Assembly: GCA_921293015.1 (NCBI GenBank)
Contig: OV121097.1
Location: forward strand, 31,373,929 to 31,437,928
DNA length: 64,000 bases
Origin: Phorcus lineatus
Taxonomy: Eukaryota; Mollusca; Gastropoda; Trochida; Trochidae
Direction: 5' to 3'
Below are positions 11,701 through 23,700 of the stretch, piece after piece; position 1 is the stretch's first letter; every line of letters starts with the position of its first letter. The position numbers and the translations under genes were made by a program. A model generated the notes under the pieces. That model did no database searches. It had not been told where the DNA came from and worked only from the letters and a program-made list of their open reading frames with translations.

Positions 11701-14700
11701 TCGACGCCAACGTCGCCGCTGCGGCGCCAGGTCGTCTCCTGCCCCCCTTGGTTCTCTCTGACAAGGTCCGGTCTGCGCTCCCCGTTCATGGCAGTTCGTT
11801 GCCTCTTTCCCCTCCCATCCTGGACGATGACATCCGTCGAGTGGCTACTCCCTCCGTACCTCACCAGGTATCCGACGCCCATTTAGCTCACTTGGACAAA
11901 GAGGCAAGGAGCATCCTCGGGATGACTAATCACGTGGCTCACGCTTGCCAGGCGATGGCTGCTTTCGCCAATGAGGCGGGTATGGAGAAGGGGGCTAAGG
12001 CTCTCTACCGTGCTTTCGGCTCTGTTGCTGGCAATCTAGCGCAGTTGATGTTGTCTGCCTCTCGCATTTCGGCGGGGGTGACCAACCTCAGGCGCGATGG
12101 TTTCCTGGCACGGACCAACCTCCCAGCGGAGCTTCGGAATCGGCTGAGGTCCGCCCCTGCGGGCTCCTCCACCTTGTTCGACGGCCAAGTCGCTGAGACA
12201 CTCAGGCAGCGACAGGAATGCCAACAACAGGAGCTCACCAACCGTTTGGCCTCTGGTGGGCGTAGACCTTCGCCTCAGGTTTCGACACCCAAGAAGAGGG
12301 GAGGGGGCGCGCCCTCCTTCTCCTCCAAGACTGGAGGTGTGTCCTTTCAAGGAAGGGGTCGGCAGGACAGAAGTCGCGGCTTCAGCGCCGGCCCCTCTCC
12401 AAAGCGCACTCCCAAGAAGGGAGCCCAACGTGGGAAGGGTCGCGCCTACGGGGCGCCCCCTAACAGACAATGACTGGTCTCCTCCGGTCCTTCCTCGGCA
12501 GGCGGTCCCGACCCTGGATGGTCCAGTGGGAGGCCGTCTGTCAAGCTACGTACCCAACTGGAGGCAGTTGGACCTAGACCCTTTCGTCTGCAAGATCTTG
12601 GAGCGGGGCTTTCGTATTCCCGTGGCACGCCGCCCCCCGCTGACCTGTTCTCCCGCAGAGCGCCCGTTGGAGCCAGATCGGCTTGCGCTGACCTTGGAAC
12701 AGGTAGAGGCCTTAATAGCCAAGCGGGCGGTGGAGGAAATCCCGCTCCAAGATCTTTCTCCAGGCTACTACTCTCCGGTGTTCGTCCGACCGAAGCGAGA
12801 GTCGGGGAAATGGCGGCTGATCCACGACATGAAGGAATTCAACCTCTCCTTCCTAGATCCGCCGCCATATTTTCGACTCTTGACAGTGCCGTCAGTAATG
12901 CGATTACTGGAGCCCTCGGACTCGATGATATCCCTCGACCTGCAGGACGCGTACCTGCACATTCCCATTTATCATGGGGATCGCAGGTATCTACGGTTCG
13001 TCCTAGCGGGTCGCCACTTCCAGTGGAACGTCCTTCCGTTCGGGATTTCGTCGGCTCCGTGGCTGTTCACTCGCGTGACCCAGCCCATCGTCCAATACCT
13101 CCACACGGTGGACGTCCAATTCGCAATGTATCTGGACGACGGGTTTGGTCACAACAGATCCCCGTCTGTTCTGGAGGCCCAACGGGATTTCGTGATAGCG
13201 TTGTTCAGGCGGTTGGGGTGGCTGGTCAATCTGGGGAAGTCAGACCTGGAACCCTCGACGTCCCTGGTTTTCCTGGGCGCCCGCCTGGACACCGCTCTCT
13301 ACAGGGCTTTTGTGACCACGGAACGGACGGAACGTTACCGAGATCTCCTGGAGGTGGCTCTTCGGGGGCCTCTGTCACTACGGCAGTGGCAGAGGCTGTT
13401 AGGGTTCCTGAGCGCGACTCAACATTTCACCCGCAGGGGAAGGCTGCAGCTCAGGCCCCTTCAGATCTTTGTAAACGTCCATGTCCGGGAGAAGGCGTGT
13501 CGGCACGTTTTCTCCATCCCTTTGGAGCTCAGACCGCACCTCTCCTGGTGGCAGCAGGAGTCCAACGTGTTGGTGGGGGTTCCCCTCAGGGAACCACCAG
13601 CAACACGTCACCTTTTTGTGGACGCCTCCACCCAAGGTTGGGGAGCTCATCTCGATGCGATGCAAACAGCGGGGGTGTGGTCGTCAAGCCAAGTGAGACG
13701 CCACATCAACGTCCTGGAATTAGACGCCATTCGATTGGCAATCGACCACTGGTCAGGCCAGCTGCGGGGGCAGGTTCTGTGCGTGCATACGGACAGCTCA
13801 GCGGCGGCCTGGGCCATCAACAAACAGGGGTCGACCAAAGCAGACTCTCTTCTGCAGTTGGTGATGGAGCTGTTTCGCCTAGTGGACAGTCTCGAACTCT
13901 CTCTCCGTGCGGTGCACATCCCGGGAGCCAAGAACGTCCTCGCGGACGCCTTGTCTCGCCCGGACAAACCTCCATCCACGGAGTGGATGTTGCACCCGAG
14001 AGTGTTCGAGAGTCTATGTCTGAGGTTCGGCAGGCCTCACATAGACCTCTTCGCGACGCGGCTCAACCACCAGCTGCCAACGTACGTGTCTCCTGTACCG
14101 GACCCGTCCGCGTGGGCTCTCGATGCGCTCGCGTTAGAATGGGAGGGGATGGTCGCTTACGCCTATCCCCCTCCCGCCATCCTGAACCTCGTGGTGGCGA
14201 AGATACAGGAGACGCGGGTGCTCCAGCTTCTGCTGATAGCGCCGCTGTGGCCAGCCAGGGCCTGGTACGTTCCCCTTCGGAGGGCGTGCCTCTTAGACCC
14301 GGTTCCCCTTCCTCTAAGGTGGGACCTTCTGACGAGCAGACCGAGCGGGCGGGTTCACGAGAATCCCCAAGCTCTACAGCTTCACGCTTGGTTTGTCTTC
14401 AAAAGGGTCTGACGGGGGCAGGGTTCTCCAAAGCCGTTGCCAAGGCGGTGGCGGCCTCCCAAAGACCATCGACCAGGAATCTTTACGATGCTCAGTGGGG
14501 GGCCTTCGCGGCCTTCTGTGGCAAGGAGGGGTACGACGTCCAGGCAGTAACGGTCCCTCAGGTTGCTGAGTACCTGGTGTACCTGCGAGAGACGAGGAAT
14601 CTCAAAGCCTCGTCCATCAACACCAACCTGGCGGCGATTATGTCCGTTCTCCGGAAGCGGGACCCTCAGGTGGACATCTCTGTCCTTAAAGACCTCGTCA

Positions 14701-17700
14701 AAACCTATCGGAACGTGGATGGGCGAAGGAAACTCAGGCCCCCAGAGTGGGACTTGGCGGTGGTCCTCAACCACCTCAAGTCGGACCTTTATGAACCGTT
14801 GACGGAGACGACCGTCCTCCGCCTCACCATCAAAACGGCTTTTCTGGTCGCCATGGGGTCCGCAGCCAGGATTTCGGAGCTTCATGCTCTCCAAGCGGAC
14901 CTCCTGCGGTTTGAGGCGGGAGACGGGGGTTCAGCCACTCTGGGGCTGGCTCCTGAGTTCATATGTAAGAATCAAGCCGCTGACGAAAGGGGTAGAACTT
15001 TTTCCCTTCCGTCCATTTCCGGGAACATAGATCCGACGGACGAGGAGAACCGTCTCCTCTGTCCAGTTCGAGCTCTGCGGATCTATACCGAGAGGACCCG
15101 AACGCTGCGTCAGGGGAGGAGGAGACTCTTCATCCCTCATTCCCAGACCAGCGTCCGGGAGTTAGACAAGAGACAACTAAGCGTCTACCTCCGTTCGGCG
15201 GTGCTAGACGCCTATAAGGCAGCGGATTTGGACCCTCCAGCGAGAGCCAATCCACACGAGATAAGGGCCATCTCAGCGACGATGGCCCTCCATAACAACT
15301 TGGCGGTGGCGGACATCATGGCTGGCTGCTTCTGGAAGTCAGGCCTGGTGTTCGCCAACCATTACCTTCGAGACATCTCTAACGAGGACTTGGAGGGAAT
15401 CAACCGGCTGGGGGCGCAGGTGTACGCCCAGCAGCGAGTTCCTTCGGGGCCTCATCGCAGGAGTTTCCCTCTTTCGCATTAATGGGTTCTGTTTCAATAA
15501 ACCCGAGGTTGATTCTAGTTGTGTGTCTGTTGTCTTTCTTTTAAGTTGGCGACTTCGGTTGCGGGCCTCCTCGTGTGGCGAGGTGGGGCCAGGGCTAGGC
15601 CGGTTAGCTGGAAGCCCCGAGAGGGGGGTCTCTCTAGTTCGGCCTTGGGTCACCAACTCCTTTGTCTGTAAAGATAGAGCCTTATCGTCTTAGCCTCTCG
15701 CACCCGCCTCCAGCAGTGGGATTCGGGCATATTGTTAACTATCGAGGAGAGTATATTAAATAATAGTATGTTTTTGTTTAAACATCATTATTTATACTCA
15801 CCGTCGATAGTTAACAATCGGTAGCTCCCACCCGGCCTCCCCTCTGGTCGATCGGCTTTTTCTCTGACCGTCAGAAGAAGCAATGATGACGTAGGGTTGA
15901 CCACCTGGTGGTGAGTTTCGGTACAGGTTAGAGCGGCGATAACTCTATCTTTACTCTGTGTGAAGGTTGTCGGAATTAGACAGATTAGGATAATCGGGCA
16001 TATTGTTAACTATCGACGGTGAGTATAAATAATGATGTTTAAACAAAAACATACTATTTTACACACGGTCACAGGGTCACCTACGAGGGCCACAGAATCA
16101 TAAAATCTATTAATTATTATCACCGTGAACTAAAAAATCTGTAAGAACGTTTCAGCTTTCTATGCCTCTTCCTTCTTGAAAAGATTAAAGTAGGTGTTAG
16201 GGCCAGGTCCCTACAGCTTTACAGAATGCTATGAATTAGAAACCCCATCAGCCAAGGAGTCTGTACACAAGGATTCAGCTTTCTAGGCTTCTTGCTTCGG
16301 GAGAAGAAGATGAAAAATGGTTTAAGGACATTACCCTGCAGCCCTTATTAAAGGGGCACAGGGTCACCAAATCTATAATTTAGAAAACTAAATTCAAGGA
16401 AGCTGTACGCAAGATTTCAGATTTCCTTAGCCAATGGTTCTGAAGAGAGGAGAAGATGAAATAGTGAAAAGTTAACAGACGGCCGGACGGATGGATGCTG
16501 GACGCCATTTAATGCCATAGCCAATCGGACCTGTCAGGCCAGATGAGCTACATTTCATCCACTTACTACTTTATATTCATAAAGCCAGAGGTGTCAGAAA
16601 AGTGTCAGACATAATGCTCGCTTGTTCTTGTAAGAAATTCAAGGATAGCACAATCTACGCGAACAGGTTAGCGGTTATCGATGTTCTACACCATGAAGTG
16701 AGTAAAAATAAACAAAACGCCAGTATCAAAGTTAATGTTAATACGACGTACTCAATTGTGTGCAATGTTATCATTGATGGGACGTATAATGTACGAAAAC
16801 ATACGAATCCGTTCGTCACCATACTATCTATGACAAATAGAGCCATTGGCATTGTAGCTCATCAGACTCTGATATTTATCATCAGTCCTACTTGACTAAA
16901 GAATATTTAAACATTTGAGCTTTCTATGTTTTTTTCCAGCGAAAAAGATTGGAAAACTTTGTATAGCATGTGATCCCTTTTAATGAGGGGCCACAAGTGT
17001 ACAAAACCTATAATTCATAATCTTCATATATATAGTATGTACATGGTATTTGGATTTTAAAAAAAAATATAAAGCCCCGATATCTATTTCGAAAACACAT
17101 GATCCTTTCATAAGGCGGCAAACACCATGTTTGTTTACATCTATTAACTCCTGTCGAAAACAATAACTATCAATTCAGTTTATTTATATTAAACTTTGCA
17201 TAAGAATTGCGTTTTGAAGTATGAATTATGTAATTATCGTTTTATTATAAAGAGTTTACTGGTTAAAATGAAAAAAAATGATTAGAAAACTCAAGATTTA
17301 AAAAAAATTGTAAACAAGCATATTTGTTACATACAAACGTGGTTGTAGGGTTGCTGACAATGTTGTAGTCGTTGAGAAAGAGCTTGACGTTAGGATCCAC
17401 CTTGTGAGTCTCTCGGAACATCCACATGGTAATGTTAGGATCCTTCAGCTTCTCCTCGTAGAAGCCGCCATGTAGATTCTCGTTGTTCACATCCCATTGG
17501 CTTAATCTATTTAGTTCAAAATGTAGTTCTTGAAACATGTTTTGAATGATTTTTAAGAAGAAACTTTTCAATCTTTGTAAAAAGGACATAGAATTTCGAT
17601 CTCTTAACATTTATATGGCTGTTTAACTATTATCATTGAAAGCTAGAAAATATAACTTGGCATTTTTGAGATACAAAAGCAACTTTAGGGAGGCAATTTG

Positions 17701-20700
17701 AACTAGAATTAGGACATGTGGGTTTACATTATATGGCTCTTATACAAGCAACATAATTTTTTTTAATTTATTCTGTCACAGTGTTTCTGATGAATGTATA
17801 AACATGTAAGAACTTTTCATAAGGCATTTTCTGTAAACCTTGCCTTGATGTTCCGATAATCTCCACATAGAATAACTTATGAAATGTCCTGCTCGTTTTG
17901 CTGGTGTATTTGTCCATTCTAAAAAAGTTTTCAGGTGAATATGTCTATCGTTTAAACATTTTCAAGTTATGTTTTGTTATAATTTTGTTTGTTTGTCGTC
18001 GGGATAAAACCATACTCAAATTAGGTAAAACTACATGTACATAAGACTTGTATAAGCTACTGTCATAACAGATTTCCCTTTATGAATCTTAATTTCGCAA
18101 TCTTCAAAGGAACTAATTTTTTTCGCTTGCCAAACATTTTACGAAAAACCATTGACACACATGTCGTTTTAAACAAATTTCTTTTATTTAGGGTAACAAT
18201 AAATACGTTTTCGTTTTGCCTACAAGCTCTACTTACTTTCCCTTGAAGGTGCCCACCACGCCTTGGATTCTCTTCAGCATCAAAGGCTTCAGCTCACTTC
18301 CGGTCTTGTCCATTTGCCATTTCGGAACATGTTTCGATACATCCCAAAAGATATTGTGCCCTTTGACCTTTTTTCTGAGTTTAAACAATTGAAATAAGAT
18401 GATCTTTTTTTACCTTTATATGAACAACAATAAGATTTCCAATGATTATAAAATCCAAATTTAGTTTGAATGACTTGTGAATTAAGCGAGAGCTGGTAGA
18501 GAGTTTCTTTTCTATGGTAATATTTCGTATAGCAGTATACATATGCATATATAGCATATATACATCTATTGATTTGACATCCCCAAACCCAACACCCCGC
18601 CTTCAGTCACTAGGTACCATAACGTTGTGTTGCAATCATTTTAATTGAAAATTATTTAAATCGTTATATAAACATTTTGTGGTTAAAATTAATGAAGTGG
18701 TTATATATGTGTCTGAAAGTGGCCTAGCAGAAATTAAGAATAACGTTTTGTTGCTATTATATTTTGATTAAAAACTGTTTATCTCGTTATAAAATACTAT
18801 GTGGACAGTATATATGAAATGGTAATATATGAATCTGAAATTATAAATGCAACTCACCCACGTGCTAGGAGCGCATCTACTGCCTTCATTTGTGTCGAGT
18901 AATTAATTTGACCCTGAAATCAATTAAATGGATTTGCTTGATGAACATATTGAGAAACCCTTATTAGTTAACAAAACATATAAAAATAGATGAAATGGCT
19001 TAGAGTAAAGTGTGACATCTGAACATTAATAATTTTGTTGAATGAAAAGTTAATATTTTTAGATTTCCAATAGATTATCTCGGAATTGAAATAAAAATCG
19101 AATTATTAAAAGAATTATATGAAAGCGGTAAAAATCCTTTCATTGCATGAAATTGTCTAGGAAAATAAATATTCGTACAAAATATATTATTTGAATAAAT
19201 TCAATATTCTCTTTGTAGACCACCATAGCATCGTTTCGAAGCGCCAGTAAAATAGTTTCAAATTGCCGAGAACACCAACGATTAATTATAATTCCCAAGG
19301 CCAAGTTTATCGTTGCGCAGTGGATTTAACATACCCAGTTTTCCCTTTCTGCGAACGAAGTGGGAAAACTGGGTATCAACTATCCGCTGCGCAACGCTAA
19401 ACTTGGCCTTCACTTAATCAAAATAGTGTTCATACATTGCAGATCTATAAATACGGATCAAGATACAAAAGGCGAAGGCATTTGAATATGAGATAAACTT
19501 CCATAATACAAATACTTACAAATAACAGCAAATAACTCCAAATTTGTGTTTTTAGAAAGTAAGTCCTGTCGGAGTATTTTTTTATGTGTAAATGAATATA
19601 TAGGGAACATTCCTCTTCATAATCTTTTCCCATGTTACACACTATAGATATTAAGTTGCTAAAGTTTTAAAAAGTTGTCGTGATAGAAACTGTATAAATT
19701 CAATCAAAGCGAATAACATTGAATTTTGAAGACATTCGGCGTCGGATGGCGCAGAGGTTACCTAGTTCGGCTGAATAAATGGTGCGGGTTCGAATCCCGT
19801 CAGGGACTCGACGATTTTGTCTACAATAAGAAACTGTTACATGCAGTAAGGTTTGGGTGCAATGCTACACTGAATTTCCACCCATGGTTTTTTAGTTCCA
19901 GCCGATTCTCGCTGGTTTTACCGAATTGTAAAACTCTTATTTTGTTGCGGGCTTTCTCCCTTCAATGTTACCAGTGGCCGTGATACAAGTGAAATATTCT
20001 TGAAAACGGCGTTAAACCCCAACTAGCCTCTCCTGACCTTATGTCGAAATTCCCTTTTACGACTTTGTTACGTCATTTAGGTTTACTTTGAGATGTTCGA
20101 CAAAGACGTCTTTGACACGCCGTTTGTTCAAGCAAATGTTTTACGATTAAATACCCTAACCACGATGCTCGTACTTCATACGCTCCTCGAATGTGAAATG
20201 AAAGGCTTTCGAAAAATGAGACTTGAAATATTTTTAGAATCAATAAAATTAGATATTATGCGGCATAAAATGTAAGTATTGATTTAAGCAAATAAAATCA
20301 TATGCAGTTTTCCACGTGGGCTGATGTAACGTGATATTAAACATGGTAGTGCTATAGTCCAAGGCAATTCACGCTTATTAAGCTAATAGAATAAAATCAA
20401 TTATGCTTACAACGACTCAAAAATATAAAAGTACGGTGTACCTCTTTGTGCTCTGTACCAGTCCATTTGAAGGAGTTAGCTGGAACACCCCATTCAAAGT
20501 TATCGTAGAAATATTCCTGATACTTCTTTTGGCTTGGATCCACTATCATAGCTGCATCTATTGCCGATCCTATTATGAACTCGCTGTATGTCTGGGTAAG
20601 CTTGGGTAAGACAATACATAATGTTATTAATCGATTCTAAATTATTTGCTTTTCAGAGAGATCATTTACAATAAAAGAGGAATTTGGCATGAAGGAGATC

Positions 20701-23700
20701 GGGGTATTGAAAAGGAGCTGTGCGGATTAAAATAGGCTGACGAAGCAGGTAAATTGAAAACTTACGTTTTATTAACCATTATTTCAAAATTATGTCTCAT
20801 CACAGAAAAAAGAAATTACTTAGTTTATATTGAATGACAGAACGAAAGGGGGAAACCGGAGGAATGATCTATACATTTGTTTATTTCGTTTTTTGGGACA
20901 TCATTTCGCAAAGGCTGGTCAGAATTATCACACACTTTATTCAAGCTTGTTCCCGAGCTTACAAAGATTTTGTTAGGATTAAAATTTAGTGTAACATCCT
21001 CAGTTATGAAACAGATTTAACCAAATAGTTTATATATCAGTGAATTTCTACATCATAAATAAAACACTTAGTGGCATCAACAGCGTCATTTTAATTCAAT
21101 GGAAAATAAAATGATTTCTGAATTCCATGAGGATGAACGGCGTTCAAACTATATACAATGACAAAAATTGTTACATGCGCATTGTTTACACGAGAAACAC
21201 TTCCGGGATGTCACGTGTTGGCGGTGATTCTGATTCTAATGACAAAACTGCGCAAGGCAAGACAAAACATAAAGGAACTGATGCAGGATCAGGCACTTAG
21301 ATTCGTAGTTAATCAGGGTCTTAAGACAAGAGCAGTATGAATGAAAGAATTGAAGGTTTGAGTTGTTTGGATGACGTTTAGATCATTAATCATCAAGATT
21401 TCCCCGTTTTTTTAACTTACGGGTTATGTAGGAAAAGCCGTTTTGAATTGGTCATACGATAGTTTACTTGAAGAATGTTAATATTCGATCTACTCACGAA
21501 CGAGAAAATAAAATCCCTTATGATTACCTGTATAGAGAGTCCTGAACGTGGAATGTCATCGCCAACAAATCTATTGAAATAAATGATGTACATTGATGAA
21601 CGTCGGTTTCAAACATCATGTTTCCATCAAGTTTAGCGTTGCGCAAACGATAAGAAGATATCAGTTTTCTCCATCAGCCAATGAGTGATCCTGATAAAGA
21701 AAACTGGTTACATTATAATGACAAGAAATATATGGATAACAACTTCTTTATTCATTTTATGCGACGTTTCCATATATTTTTTGTCATTATCGTCATTCCA
21801 ACTTCTAAAATGCCTCTAAAAGAAGCTGGTTACATATTATTTGTTGCGTAATGCTAAACTTGGCCTTTGGTTGAATTCGAAGAAAGGGGCTGTTTGCAAT
21901 TGGTTATCTTTTTGGAAACTTAATTCGAGGGACATTCCTGATGATACATATATCATATTAGTACATGGTTATTATTTAATGTAGTTAACAAAGTAGATTA
22001 TATTTTTAGGGTTAATGTTTGGTTGTTTCAGATTTAATAATTTGACAATTGATACAAATTTTCATTATGTCGAAAATTGATTAAAAAAACATCTAAGAAG
22101 TGAAACTACTCACAGGCGATACGAGTGTGAATTACCCTACTTATACATGACAAGATTATTGTTACGAAGTTGTTTAATGATGAAAACATATCTTGTTAAC
22201 ATCATTTCGGGTATATAAAAACCCACAACAAACATAAACACCAAAAATGGTGGAACATCTAGAAGCAGATCGGATAGCCCCTTTAATGACTAATCCTACT
22301 TTTAATGCATTTGATAGTGTTGATATAGGGGGGTCTTCATATAGAAAAAGTCGACGTAACAAAACTTTACAAATGGAGATATTTCAACTCACTTTATGTT
22401 AACATCAGCCTTTCTCAAGTTCTCAATACGAGTATCCGCCTCTGTCTTAAAGTTGCTGATTTGTGGAATCTCAGCCAGGAAAGCGTTGTCCAACAGGAAA
22501 TCTATCTGTGTCTCAGCCAGCTTCAAGTAGACGTTGCAGCTGGTACTGTCTGGTTAAATGGTATTACATATGAACAATGTGCGTGAAATGACAATTAATT
22601 TGGTATGCCCTGAGCGAAGCGAAATCCATTCGATTTCCTATGATTTGTTGACTTGTTAATACCCTACAACCTCCTTGTTGTCTTCGTCGGATATTGCACG
22701 TATCGTTACCGGCCTGTGGCTAAAATATATTTAAGGTTTGAAAAAACGCTTATCAGTACTCTCATTCGGGTACTGCCAATATCAAACACGAGCAATATCA
22801 GTAAAGCTAAAGATAGGATGAAATTGAAAGAACCTCGCGGATGAATATACCTTAGTCGATAGGGATAAGCAATGGTTCCTAAACTTGACAGAGCATACCT
22901 TCTAGACTTCATCACATATTTCATTCATGTAAGAAATGATAAATTTATAACAACAAGTCCGCAATTATTTTAGGACTTCAAGGAAGGTAAATAAGACCGG
23001 ATTGTTAACTAAAACTGATATATGCATGACAGTTACGCTCAAGGTTTTCCCTGTTTGTCTCTAAAATATTCTTGATTGATTTTTCAAGATAATTTTGGAA
23101 CAAATTTATTATTGCAGCGCTCGGTGTAGTCAGTCTTCAAGGCTACGGAATCTCCTCCAAACTTTTCAGGAGCACTCCCCTGCTTCCCGTTGCTGCGCAA
23201 CATTCATCACTCCACTAAGTAAAGCGCAGCGCAACTGAGTATGGGGACCAGGACGTGAACAGCACTGACCGGAAGGGACGAGGAAATCTCCTCCAAACTT
23301 TTCAGGAGCACTCCCCTGCTTCCCGTTGCTGCGCAACATTCCTCACTCCACTAAGTAAAGCGCAGCGCAACTGAGCATGGGGACCAGGACGTGAACAACA
23401 CTAACCGGAAGGGACGAGGAAATCTCCTCCAACCATACGCCATCCAAGGGCCTGTTGAACATGGGGTGAACTTCCAACAAGTAGGTAGTGGTGATGATCT
23501 GGAAGGAGATTATCATTTCATTTTGAACCGATTATCTGATGGCTATGACAGCAAAAAGGGATTTGATGATAATAATAAGGATATTTATATTGCGCTAATC
23601 CACGTCACTGAGGGATATGCTCTAAGCGCATCTCGCATTATTACCCAGGTCTAACCCAAACTGCCGGTTACAGCGCTCAATAAGACAAATAAGATTACAT

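Larger units (their letters stand above)
9958..16058 (+). mobile_element. Full-length DIRS-like retrotransposon (tyrosine-recombinase type)
   Basis: A 6.1-kb GC-richer element in the GH10 intron between exons 8 and 9. Left and right ends carry 138-bp inverted terminal repeats (9978-10115 and 15878-16015), each with a distinct outer extension. An internal complementary region at 15725-15818 is the reverse complement of the right extension joined to the left extension. That is the diagnostic DIRS architecture, used to circularise and integrate without target duplication. Three long overlapping frames encode a gag-like protein, RT/RNaseH and a tyrosine recombinase, with no internal stop seen. 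Ends are ambiguous by three bases (ATT). It is in opposite orientation to the host gene. Confidence 0.93.

Noticed and set aside
12810-14138. 5' half of the 890-codon frame that contains the DIRS recombinase
   Set aside because: It overlaps the RT/RNaseH frame and has low-complexity composition typical of an off-frame shadow; only the part from about 14139 resembles a recombinase.
23391-23654. 87-codon plus-strand frame (with DGYDSKKGFDDNNKDIYIALI)
   Set aside because: It starts in a tandem duplication within a GH10 intron, has no recognised family and no evident splice context.
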